From the NCBI GenBank assembly GCA_017935675.1, contig JAGBHE010000054.1:34893-98892 (forward strand): a DNA stretch of 64,000 nt, written 5' to 3'. The translations under genes and the position numbers were made by a program. The stretch's first letter is position 1. Each line of letters starts with the position of its first letter. The stretch is from Clostridia bacterium. GTDB taxonomy: Bacteria > Bacillota > Clostridia > UBA1381. Of the stretch, positions 1-7,521 are shown piece after piece. Below the pieces are notes generated by a model. The model did not search any database, was not told the DNA's origin, and was given only the letters and a program-made list of their open reading frames with translations.

Positions 1-2
1 AT

Positions 3-320
3 GTAATTGAGTATATAGATGCCAATTATCAGGATATTTCCCTGAGTGTTGCAATGCTTGCTGAGAACAACGGAATAACGCCTAATTATCTTTCTAAAAT
101 ATTTAAGGATGTTACAGGTGAGAGATTGTTATATTATATACATAATATTCGTTTGAATAAGGCGAAAGAAATTCTTTTAAATGAACGCTCGTTGACTGTT
201 GAACAAATTGCAAATCGGGTTGGGTACAGCAATACTGCAACATTTAACAGAACATTTCTTAAATTTGAAGGAGTATCGCCGACAAAATGGCTTGAAAGAA
301 ATTCAAGAGCGGAAGATTAA
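3..320 (+). CDS. AraC-family DNA-binding domain, C-terminal part (5'-truncated by window edge)
   Basis: The reading frame is open from base 3 to the TAA at 318-320 and enters from outside the window, so the true start is not visible. The visible ~105 residues form a complete AraC/XylS double helix-turn-helix: the first HTH is around LAENNGITPNYLSKIFKDVTG, the linker helix follows (NIRLNKAKEILL), and the second HTH is around VEQIANRVGYSNTATFNRTF with the terminal GVSPTKW signature. In Clostridia such a domain next to LplB/YtcP permeases usually ends a YesN-type response regulator or a membrane AraC regulator that activates the neighbouring sugar transporter; that assignment is inference. A hairpin follows the stop directly. 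The N-terminal sensor part cannot be described. Confidence 0.85.
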   Translation, partial: VIEYIDANYQDISLSVAMLAENNGITPNYLSKIFKDVTGERLLYYIHNIRLNKAKEILLNERSLTVEQIANRVGYSNTATFNRTFLKFEGVSPTKWLERNSRAED

Positions 321-325
321 AGCTG

Positions 326-368
326 CAAAGCGGCTGTTGCGCAGAGCGACAGCCGCTTTGTAGTTTTT
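326..368 (+). terminator. Hairpin terminator after the AraC gene
   Basis: A perfect 12-bp inverted repeat (326-337 with 349-360, arm CAAAGCGGCTGT, 11-nt loop) begins six bases after the AraC stop and is followed by a short T-rich run (TAGTTTTT). The T tract is weak, so termination may be partial. Confidence 0.7.
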
Positions 369-393
369 GAGAATATATTATTCTTTTTACATA

Positions 394-422
394 TTGATAT
401 TTTTGTTTACGTGAGCTATAAT
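394..422 (+). promoter_or_regulatory. Sigma-A promoter of the first ABC permease operon
   Basis: TTGATA at 394-399 and a consensus TATAAT at 417-422 are separated by exactly 17 bp. Transcription should start near 429, which leaves an untranslated leader of about 145 nt before the ATG at 575. Confidence 0.75.
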
Positions 423-435
423 ATAATTAAATTAA

Positions 436-546
436 GATGTCCGAAGTCTCTGAGGACATCGGGCTCCGCCTGATTTTTTCAGACGGAGTACACTCCCCGA
501 CCGAAGACGTTGAATTACCGGCTTTCAGCCTTTGCTGAAGCGTGTG
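436..546 (+). ncRNA. Candidate structured 5' leader RNA upstream of the permease operon
   Basis: Just downstream of the predicted transcription start there are three local hairpins: GATGTCC (436-442) with GGACATC (454-460); a 10-bp stem with one mismatch whose arms are 464-473 and about 479-488; and TTCAGC with GCTGAA around 524-539. CGGG and CCCG sequences flank the second hairpin and could close it. The compact array occupies most of the leader. I do not recognise a known riboswitch class. It could be a cis-regulatory RNA or simply a stable leader; comparison with homologous leaders would decide. Confidence 0.4.
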
Positions 547-574
547 ATGATGTTTAGAAAGGATTTGCAAAAAT

Positions 575-1525
575 ATGAATATCAATCGATCATGTATATC
601 GCTGCATAAATCAAAAAATCCGTTTGTAAAGGATATAATAACAAATCCGTTATTGTACTTGATGATTGTGCCATTGGTTGCATTTTATATAATATTTTGT
701 TATGTACCGATGTATGGTGCTGTAATTGCATTTAAAGATTATTCACCGGGGGTTGGTATTTTTAAAAGCCCATGGACATCGGAATTGGGATTTCATCATT
801 TTAAGGATTTTATTTCGGGACCGTATTTCAGCAGAGTTTTCGGAAATACAATAGTGCTCGGATTTGCCGATCTTATTTTTGGGTTTCCCGCACCGCTTAT
901 ATTTGCACTTATGCTTAATGAGCTTAAAAGCTTGAAATTTAAAAAAATATGCCAGACCATTACATATATTCCGCATTTTATATCATTGGTTGTTGTCTGC
1001 GGACTTTTGCAGATATTTCTCGGGCGAGAGGGAATAGTAAGTGACTTGATAGCACTATTCGGAGGAGAACGAGCAAATTTGCTTGCTCAGCCGCAGTACT
1101 TTAAAACAATTTTTGTTGCATCCGGCGTGTGGCAGGAGGTAGGCTGGGGAAGTATAGTATATTTGTCTGCTTTGGGTTCTATTGATCCCGGTCTTTACGA
1201 AGCAGCCGAGATTGACGGTGCCGGAAGATTCGGGCGTGTATGGCATGTAACATTGCCGGGTATTATTCCTACAATCGTAACGCTGCTCATATTGAAAACG
1301 GGTAAGATTTTCAGTGTAAGCTTTGAAAAAATAATTCTGTTGTGCAATGATATGACAATTGAAAAAGCAGAGGTCATTTCGTCTTTTGTTTACAAGCGCG
1401 GTCTTGTTGATATGGATTACAGCTATTCAACTGCAATCGGACTTCTTAACTCGGTTTTGAATTTTATAATTATTTTTGCAACAAACTATTTGTGCAGAAG
1501 AGTAAGTGAAACCAGTTTGTGGTAA
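575..1525 (+). CDS. lplB: Carbohydrate ABC transporter permease, LplB type
   Basis: A 316-residue integral membrane protein of the binding-protein-dependent permease family. It begins with a basic cytoplasmic segment, then a first membrane helix near residues 25-50 followed by the YVPMYG sequence typical of LplB/YtcP-type importers. The EAAEIDGAGRFGRVWHVTLP stretch (about residues 209-228) is the EAA loop that docks the cytoplasmic ATPase. An AGAAAGGA ribosome site precedes the ATG. The gene is coupled to the second permease just downstream (stop at 1525, next start at 1549). No ATPase gene lies nearby, so a shared MsmX-like ATPase is expected. The substrate is likely an oligosaccharide from the surrounding uronic-acid polysaccharide locus (inference). 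Confidence 0.9.
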   Translation: MNINRSCISLHKSKNPFVKDIITNPLLYLMIVPLVAFYIIFCYVPMYGAVIAFKDYSPGVGIFKSPWTSELGFHHFKDFISGPYFSRVFGNTIVLGFADLIFGFPAPLIFALMLNELKSLKFKKICQTITYIPHFISLVVVCGLLQIFLGREGIVSDLIALFGGERANLLAQPQYFKTIFVASGVWQEVGWGSIVYLSALGSIDPGLYEAAEIDGAGRFGRVWHVTLPGIIPTIVTLLILKTGKIFSVSFEKIILLCNDMTIEKAEVISSFVYKRGLVDMDYSYSTAIGLLNSVLNFIIIFATNYLCRRVSETSLW

Positions 1526-1548
1526 AATCAGAAAGGAGATGCTATATT

Positions 1549-2433
1549 TTGGCTGTAAGAAAAGAATCTTTGGGAAGCAAGTGCTTTGATGTCTTTAATA
1601 TAATTTTTATGGTTGGAATGATTACAATAACATTTTATCCGATTTTATATGTTGCTTTTGCTTCTATGTCTGACAGCAATCTGTTAATGGCGCATAGCGG
1701 ACTTTTGATAAGGCCGCTTGGGTTTAATCTGAAGGGATATACAGAAGTGTTCAAAAATCCAATGACACTGTCAGGCTTCGGCAATACGATATTCTATGTT
1801 GGTGTCGGAACGCTTATTAATATGTTTGTAACAACACTGGGTGCATATGCACTTTCACGGCCGCAGCTTTGGATAAAAAAATATGTAAATCTTGGTATTG
1901 TGTTCACAATGTTCTTCAGCGGCGGCTTGATACCGCTTTATATATTGGTAAAAAATATCGGAATATATGATACAAGACTGTCGTTGCTCCTTCCGGTTGC
2001 GGTGAACAGCTGGAATTACATGGTTATGAGATCGTCATTTGCCGGGTTTTCAAAAAGTATAGAGGAAGCCGCAAAAATTGACGGTGCAAACGATTTTCAG
2101 ATATTGTTTAAAATAGCGCTTCCCGTTTTTGGCTCAACTCTTGCTGTAATGGTGCTGTTCTATTCTGTAGGACATTGGAATTCCTGGTTTCAGGCGTCAA
2201 TCTTTCTAAGAAAGAGAAACCTTTATCCGCTTCAGCTGTACTTAAGAGAAGTGCTGATACTTAGCAATACCGAAGCAATGAGCGGTTCTGCAAATACAGG
2301 AGATGCTCTTGCCATATCGGAAACAATCAAATACTCCACAGTAATGATTTCCACTATACCTATACTTGTTGCATATCCGTTCCTGCAAAAATACTTTGTA
2401 AACGGGGTAATGGTCGGAGCAGTCAAGGAGTGA
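1549..2433 (+). CDS. ytcP: Carbohydrate ABC transporter permease, YtcP/LplC type
   Basis: The second permease of the importer, 294 residues from the chosen TTG start at 1549. An upstream in-frame ATG at 1519 overlaps the lplB stop and lacks a ribosome site, whereas AAAGGAG (1532-1538) fits the TTG, whose product begins MAVRKESLG. A first membrane helix carries the FYPILYV sequence near residues 20-45, the EEAAKIDGANDFQILFKIALP ATPase-docking loop lies near residues 179-198, and the protein ends GVMVGAVKE, the usual C-terminus of this family. The solute-binding protein for this pair is most likely the lipoprotein on the opposite strand at 3760-5319. A bidirectional terminator closes the operon. 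Confidence 0.9.
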   Translation: MAVRKESLGSKCFDVFNIIFMVGMITITFYPILYVAFASMSDSNLLMAHSGLLIRPLGFNLKGYTEVFKNPMTLSGFGNTIFYVGVGTLINMFVTTLGAYALSRPQLWIKKYVNLGIVFTMFFSGGLIPLYILVKNIGIYDTRLSLLLPVAVNSWNYMVMRSSFAGFSKSIEEAAKIDGANDFQILFKIALPVFGSTLAVMVLFYSVGHWNSWFQASIFLRKRNLYPLQLYLREVLILSNTEAMSGSANTGDALAISETIKYSTVMISTIPILVAYPFLQKYFVNGVMVGAVKE

Positions 2434-2473
2434 AAAAAACAATAGCCGCAAGCAGTGCGGCTATTGTTTTTTT
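2433..2473. terminator. Bidirectional terminator between convergent genes
   Basis: Perfect 11-bp stem CAATAGCCGCA (2440-2450) with its complement at 2456-2466, flanked by an A run on the left and a T run on the right. It can therefore stop transcription from ytcP (plus strand) and from the GH88 gene (minus strand). Confidence 0.9.
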
Positions 2474-2488
2474 AATAAGTTTTAATTA

Positions 2489-3664
2489 TTATCTCAGCAG
2501 CTCTATGTATTTTTCACTGTCATGCATTTTCAGGATTGCCTCGGTAAAGTAGTAGTCTGCATATACAATAGGACAGTCGACATTCGGATTAATAAGAAGA
2601 TTGTCATTTTCGGCGTGGTATGCCGGGCCTACGCAGGCATGAAGCAGTATTGATTCCCAGTCAGGGATGCCGAGAGCCGAGCAGTGCTCGGTAATTCCGG
2701 TGTATATTGCTTTGATGCCGTCACTTATTTTTTTATCTTCGATGCAGTAATTTATATTTAAAAGTCCCGAAAGCGCGATTGCTGCAGCTGAGGAATCGTA
2801 TGGCCGAAATGCCTTTTGGCTGCATTTAAAATCCCAAAGAGGTAAACCGGTGACGGTAAGCTTGTCAATAAAGTAATATGCACACTTCTTTGCAATATCA
2901 AGATATTTTTTGTCGCCCGTATTAAGATACGTCTGTGAAAAGCCGTATACAGCCCATGCCTGACCTCTTGACCAGCATGAGTCATCGGAATAGCCCTGTC
3001 CCGTGCAGCCGTTTATCGGCTCTCCTGTCATAGGATTGAAGTTAAACTGATGAAAGGTTGAACCATCCTTTCTTACGATATATTTTGCTATCGTATCGGC
3101 ATGTGCTTTTGCTGTCGCTGTAAGGCTCTCATCGCCGGTTTCTTCTCCTGCCCAGAAAAGAAGGGAAAGATTCATCATGGAATCAATTATCATTTTACCT
3201 TTTTTTTCTTCAATAAATTTGGGGTCGTTATCCCATTTCCATGTGTCCCACGCTCTTATAAACTGACCGTTTTCATGAAATCTCCCCGCGAGAATTTTTG
3301 CTGCTTTTATAGCTATCTGCTTTGCGTTCTCGTCCTTTGTAAGCCTGTATCTTCTTACCTGTGAAAGTGAAAAGATGAATCCGGTGTCATGGTCTAAGGG
3401 TATAATGTTATTTTTTTCGCACCAGTCAGGATTGTTTGCAGCGCGCAATTTAAAGAAATCCTGATATTTATCGGCCACTGCTAAAAATTTTTTATCGTTT
3501 GTGTATGCGTATCCGAGATACAGCATGCCTACATAAAATGAATCTGTCCATCCTCCTCCGTTTGAAAGAAGGAATTTGCCATCGGCCGATGTTGTGTTCG
3601 GCGGTATTTTCCCTTCAAATCTTATGCCGTTTTTATATGTTCTTTCAAATATTTTATTAATCAT
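2489..3664 (-). CDS. ugl: GH88 unsaturated glucuronyl hydrolase
   Basis: A 391-residue cytoplasmic (alpha/alpha)6-barrel enzyme that hydrolyses the 4,5-unsaturated uronic acid left on oligosaccharides by polysaccharide lyases. The DHDTGF motif places one catalytic Asp at D93 and the IIDSMMNL motif places the second at D161, matching the two essential aspartates of the GH88 family. The SCWSRGQAWAVYGF stretch is also diagnostic and separates it from GH105. The start at 3664 is chosen because AAAGGAG lies 8 nt upstream; an in-frame ATG six codons earlier has no such site. There is no signal peptide. The gene lies downstream of the solute-binding protein in the same direction, so import and removal of the unsaturated sugar are linked. 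GH88 members act on chondroitin, hyaluronan, heparin, gellan or xanthan fragments; the exact substrate is unknown here. Confidence 0.88.
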   Translation of the reverse strand: MINKIFERTYKNGIRFEGKIPPNTTSADGKFLLSNGGGWTDSFYVGMLYLGYAYTNDKKFLAVADKYQDFFKLRAANNPDWCEKNNIIPLDHDTGFIFSLSQVRRYRLTKDENAKQIAIKAAKILAGRFHENGQFIRAWDTWKWDNDPKFIEEKKGKMIIDSMMNLSLLFWAGEETGDESLTATAKAHADTIAKYIVRKDGSTFHQFNFNPMTGEPINGCTGQGYSDDSCWSRGQAWAVYGFSQTYLNTGDKKYLDIAKKCAYYFIDKLTVTGLPLWDFKCSQKAFRPYDSSAAAIALSGLLNINYCIEDKKISDGIKAIYTGITEHCSALGIPDWESILLHACVGPAYHAENDNLLINPNVDCPIVYADYYFTEAILKMHDSEKYIELLR

Positions 3665-3685
3665 GACTAATGCTCCTTTCATGAT

Positions 3686-3709
3686 AAAAGGGGCTTTGTA
3701 AGCCCCTTT
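3686..3709 (-). terminator. Intercistronic hairpin (attenuator) between binding protein and GH88
   Basis: A perfect 10-bp stem with a 3-nt loop (3687-3696 with 3700-3709). Read on the minus strand, the run TTTTATC follows the stem directly, just before the GH88 ribosome site. A partial terminator here would give more binding protein than hydrolase, a common arrangement in sugar importer operons (inference). Confidence 0.6.
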
Positions 3710-3759
3710 GTGCAGTAATTTATACTAAATTCACAGAATAATTACGGTTCTGCCTGCAG

Positions 3760-5319
3760 TTATCTGTTCTTGAATCTGTTATAAGCGTCTTGCTGAACGC
3801 TCAGAACGCTGTCAATTCCCATATCTTTTATGGTATTTCGGAATTTTTCAAGATTTTCAAGAGGCTCAGCGCCCATTATGAATTTTAATGAGGTTTCATT
3901 TACATATGTAATAATCTCATTTTGTTTTGATGAAACCTTGTTTGCTTCTTCTGTTGTAAGAGTTACAGGCGGCATCTGCCAATTTGTATCCGAAAGCTTC
4001 CATATTTCCGCAGTTTCCTTTTGCTCCGGTGTAGCCTGATACTGTTCAAAATATCGTGCATCCTGAATCATCGGTGCCATAACAGCAGCCCGGCAGTAAC
4101 GGCTCATGGCATTTTGCATACTGAGACCCTCGGCATTAGACGTAATATCGTCTGTGTATTTGGGATAATCATTTTCCATTGTATATGATGTGCCTTCTAT
4201 ACCGAAGTTATAGAACATATGACCTTCCGGGCCGTATGCATAATCAAGGAGTCTTATTGCGGCATCTGTGTTTTTGCATGATGTTGAAATCATAGCGCTC
4301 TGTGCATCGATAAAGGGTGTTTGTGAAAAGCCGAATCTTGGCTCGGTTCCCTTCTGAACAACAGGATATTTTACAGCCTGAAGCTTTGCATCAGGATTGT
4401 TTTGCTTAGTTGCTGTGATAAACTTGCCCATGCCTCCGCCGACGGAGTTGACATATGCGCCCGCTTCGCCGCTGGACACCTTCGCATCAAATGTTTTAGA
4501 GTCCTGAACTGCAAAATCCGGATCAATAATGCCTTTTTTATACCAGTCATTCATAAGTCTGAGGTACTTTTCGTAGCCATCCTCAAGCGGTCCGTATTTA
4601 ACGGTGTCGCCGTCAAGATAAAAGCCGTTGGCACCTGTTACGTTAAATGCACTTGCAAACATAAGCTGCGCATGGTCTGAGTTCAGAACCGTGAGCGGGT
4701 ATTTGATATCGAGCTGATCCTTAAATGCTGTGAGTACAGTCTCCCATTCTTCAATGGTTTCCGGTCTTTCCATGCCGATTTTTTCAAGATAGTCCTTTCT
4801 GATTTGGGGACCTAACCAAAATGTGAGTGAAGCGTCACCTCTGATGGCAGGGAAGCAGAAATATTGCCCTGAGTCTGTGCTGACAAGCTTGCGCCAGTCA
4901 TCATTTTCTTTTAATATTTTTGTAAGATTCGGAGCTTTTTCGTTTATTGAATCTGTAAGATCCAGTATAACATTGTCTGAAATGGCTTTTTGCGGACCGC
5001 CCTTGTAATTGCTTATAGAGTATTCTATAATATCGGAGAGGTTACTGCTTGCAACCATAAGGCTGAAGCTTTGAGCTTCCTGTCCGACAGTCGGGTGTAC
5101 AAACTCAATTTCAACGTTCGTGCGCTTTTGCAGCTCCTGAAAGAAAGGAACCTCGGAATAGTTGGTATATAGCTGTTGATAGTGTGCGTAAAACGGAACC
5201 CAGTACGTAAGCTTGTTTCCCTGTTCGCTTGCTTCTTGCCCGGCAGAACCGCAGCCGCTTACAGCGCAGGCGGCAGTAGCCAGTGCAGCTGAAAGCAAAA
5301 GTAACTTCTTTTTATTCAT
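3760..5319 (-). CDS. Extracellular solute-binding lipoprotein (LplA-like)
   Basis: A 519-residue family-1 type solute-binding protein. The start at 5319 is preceded by GGAGG; an in-frame ATG five codons upstream overlaps that ribosome site and is not used. A lipoprotein signal peptide ends in VSGC with the lipidated cysteine at residue 23, so the protein is tethered to the outer face of the membrane. The body shows features of LplA/YtcQ-type proteins, such as EWETVLTAFKDQ and the mature start LTYWVPFYAHY. It is the natural partner of the two permeases at 575-2433, although it sits on the other strand together with GH88. It shares a divergent promoter region with the heparinase-like gene. Its ligand is probably an unsaturated uronic-acid oligosaccharide (inference). 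Confidence 0.88.
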   Translation of the reverse strand: MNKKKLLLLSAALATAACAVSGCGSAGQEASEQGNKLTYWVPFYAHYQQLYTNYSEVPFFQELQKRTNVEIEFVHPTVGQEAQSFSLMVASSNLSDIIEYSISNYKGGPQKAISDNVILDLTDSINEKAPNLTKILKENDDWRKLVSTDSGQYFCFPAIRGDASLTFWLGPQIRKDYLEKIGMERPETIEEWETVLTAFKDQLDIKYPLTVLNSDHAQLMFASAFNVTGANGFYLDGDTVKYGPLEDGYEKYLRLMNDWYKKGIIDPDFAVQDSKTFDAKVSSGEAGAYVNSVGGGMGKFITATKQNNPDAKLQAVKYPVVQKGTEPRFGFSQTPFIDAQSAMISTSCKNTDAAIRLLDYAYGPEGHMFYNFGIEGTSYTMENDYPKYTDDITSNAEGLSMQNAMSRYCRAAVMAPMIQDARYFEQYQATPEQKETAEIWKLSDTNWQMPPVTLTTEEANKVSSKQNEIITYVNETSLKFIMGAEPLENLEKFRNTIKDMGIDSVLSVQQDAYNRFKNR

Positions 5320-5353
5320 CTTCTTTTCCTCCATTAGATTAATGTCTATAATA

Positions 5354-5382
5354 ATTATAATTCATAATATAAAATCATTCAA
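5354..5382 (-). promoter_or_regulatory. Promoter of the binding protein / GH88 operon
   Basis: On the minus strand, TTGAAT (5382-5377) and TATAAT (5359-5354) are exactly 17 bp apart, predicting a start near 5347 and a leader of about 28 nt. It lies back to back with the promoter of the heparinase-like gene. Confidence 0.65.
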
Positions 5383-5443
5383 TATACAATTTCTTTTTTT
5401 GTCCTGCATTTTCTACGATTTGCGTATTTTAATGAATATTTAC

Positions 5444-5472
5444 TTGAAATGTTGTTTTTGTCGATGTATAAT
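5444..5472 (+). promoter_or_regulatory. Promoter of the intracellular heparinase-like gene
   Basis: TTGAAA (5444-5449), a 17-bp spacer and TATAAT (5467-5472). The predicted start near 5479 falls at the ribosome binding site GGAGG (5480-5484), so the mRNA leader would be only about 13 nt. Confidence 0.7.
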
Positions 5473-5491
5473 TATCCTCGGAGGCGATAAT

Positions 5492-7342
5492 GTGAAAAGT
5501 TTGTATAATGAGTTTAAAAAGTATGATTTAAAAAATATTTTAAAAGATTTTAACGGCAGCCTTGTTTTTCCGGATATAAGAAACAGATGCTTTTGGGATT
5601 CTGTACCGGAGGAGGCGAAAAGCAGCATTGTTAACGACGCAGAAAGTAATATTTGTTATTCTTATCACTTAATGGCAGCAAGCCGTATTTTGGAGTTCAG
5701 CGCTTCGGGAGACAGAAAAGCCTTTGAAGATGAATATTTTGAAAACCGTATTAAGCTATGCATTTTTATACTTGCCGAATGCATTGAAAATAAAGGAAGA
5801 TTTGTTTATAAAATTATTGACGGATTATGGGGAATTTGTGAGGAAAGCTGCTGGGCCTTGCCCGCGCATTATTTTATGGCGAATGACAACTGCAGCCTCC
5901 CGGACGTGACAATCCCTCCCATAATAGATTTATATGCGTGTGAAACCGCGCAAATGCTTTCCGTATCGGCATGCGTGTTAAAACCGTTGCTTGATGGGAT
6001 TTCAGAAGTGTTTTATAAGCGTATATTATTTGAAGTGAACAGAAGAGTCATTCAGCCTTATATTATGCAAAACGATGTTTTTTGGATGGGATTTACTGAA
6101 AAAAATGCGGTTAATAACTGGAATCCGTGGTGCAATTGCAATTGTATGATTGCAGCACTTCTTTCGGCACAGAATGATGAGGATAGGGTTAAGGCTGTTT
6201 CGAAGGCGATAAAAAGTGCGGATGTTTTCTATATGGGCTACGGGGACGACGGAGGATGTGACGAGGGTGCAGGATATTGGGACAGAGCTGCTGCCGCTCT
6301 TTTTGAGCTCCTTGATATGCTTGCAATGGCAACCGACGGAACAATATGCTTTAAAAATGACGAAAAACTCGCAAAAATGGGCGCATACATAAAAAATGTT
6401 GCTATCACATATGAAAGCTTTGTAAACTTTGCCGATGCACGTCCCAATACACGGGTAAGGGGAGATATTGTATACAGATTCGGAAAATATGTGAATGATA
6501 AAAAGCTTATGGCCTTCGGCGCATCCCATGAATGCAGAGAGTCGGGTGGCTTGGATTGGTCTGAAAAAATCAGCATAACATTAAGCCGTGAAATTTTCAT
6601 GCTTGGCGTGTTGAACGAAATGAAGTGCTTCAAATATACAGCGGAGCCTGAGAGCGCTGTTTACATGAAAGATATTCATGTAATGGTTGCAAGGTCTCAA
6701 AAAGAATATGGGAAAGGACTTGTTCTTGCCGCCAAATTCGGACATAATAACGAGGCGCATAATCATAACGACGTTGGCAGCTTTGTGGTTTATAAAGATG
6801 GGAATCCCGTGTTTATTGACGTTGGAGTCGGAGTGTATACATCAAAAACCTTCAGTGATAAGCGCTATGAAATATGGTATATGCAGTCGAATTATCATAA
6901 TACTCCCATTATTGCGGAATGCGGTCAGAGGGACGGCATAAATCATAGGGATGCAGATTGTATTTACGAATGCGGCGACAGCTTTGCGGCATTATCGGGA
7001 AATATTGAAAAGGCGTATGAGCTGCCGTTTGATATAAAATGGCGGCGCGGCTTTTGCCTTAAGGATAACAGAATAATAATCTCCGATTCTTATAGCTCGG
7101 CGGAGCCGTTCAAAAAGGAATTTGTGTTTATGGCGTGCGTCCGACCTGAAATATGCTGTGGGGAAGTTAAGGTCGGGGAGTGTATTCTTAAGTGTGATAA
7201 TGCTGAAGGGAGGATTGAGACGGAAGAAATATATAATGACGACATTCTTCTGAAGCCTTGCTGGGGTGAAAAAATATATCGGATAAAATTTATTTTTAAG
7301 CCGTCAGAAAAAAGCGGTCTGATAAAATTCAATATAACTTAA
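5492..7342 (+). CDS. Heparinase II/III-family protein, cytoplasmic polysaccharide or oligosaccharide lyase
   Basis: A 616-residue protein. The frame is open further upstream, but that part is the antisense of the binding-protein gene; GGAGG 7 nt before the GTG at 5492 sets the start. There is no signal peptide, so it should act in the cytoplasm. The N-terminal half looks like the alpha-helical toroid of the family (GLWGICEESCWALPAHY near residue 110; CDEGAGYWDRAA near 255). The C-terminal half carries the Hepar_II_III beta-sheet signature with H423-N-H425-N-D427 and, after it, NYHNT with H469. These His and Tyr positions match where the family's catalytic residues normally sit. It would cleave uronic-acid oligosaccharides by beta-elimination, giving the unsaturated product that GH88 needs. 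The exact PL family cannot be assigned by eye. Confidence 0.8.
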   Translation: MKSLYNEFKKYDLKNILKDFNGSLVFPDIRNRCFWDSVPEEAKSSIVNDAESNICYSYHLMAASRILEFSASGDRKAFEDEYFENRIKLCIFILAECIENKGRFVYKIIDGLWGICEESCWALPAHYFMANDNCSLPDVTIPPIIDLYACETAQMLSVSACVLKPLLDGISEVFYKRILFEVNRRVIQPYIMQNDVFWMGFTEKNAVNNWNPWCNCNCMIAALLSAQNDEDRVKAVSKAIKSADVFYMGYGDDGGCDEGAGYWDRAAAALFELLDMLAMATDGTICFKNDEKLAKMGAYIKNVAITYESFVNFADARPNTRVRGDIVYRFGKYVNDKKLMAFGASHECRESGGLDWSEKISITLSREIFMLGVLNEMKCFKYTAEPESAVYMKDIHVMVARSQKEYGKGLVLAAKFGHNNEAHNHNDVGSFVVYKDGNPVFIDVGVGVYTSKTFSDKRYEIWYMQSNYHNTPIIAECGQRDGINHRDADCIYECGDSFAALSGNIEKAYELPFDIKWRRGFCLKDNRIIISDSYSSAEPFKKEFVFMACVRPEICCGEVKVGECILKCDNAEGRIETEEIYNDDILLKPCWGEKIYRIKFIFKPSEKSGLIKFNIT

Positions 7343-7438
7343 ACATAAAAGAGCCTGACATGCGGACACAGAGCCTTTTTGTATATTGGGCTTATATCTG
7401 TGTTGTAGAAATTGCAAGGGCGATATAGAAACTGTATA

Positions 7439-7467
7439 TTGATTTTTTGATATATTGAATTTATAAT
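7439..7467 (+). promoter_or_regulatory. Promoter of the large secreted-protein operon
   Basis: TTGATT (7439-7444), 17-bp spacer, TATAAT (7462-7467). It lies in the 180-bp gap after the heparinase-like gene and would start an operon that may run as far as 25359; the only other promoter-like signal seen in that interval is the one at 25509. Confidence 0.65.
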
Positions 7468-7521
7468 ATACAGTGTAAAGCAATATAAAAAAATTGCAGT
7501 GTGAAAAGGAGTAAGCTAAGT

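Noticed and set aside
5213..5491. Upstream extension of the heparinase-like frame
   Set aside because: It is antisense to the binding-protein gene and its promoter; the GTG at 5492 has a proper GGAGG.
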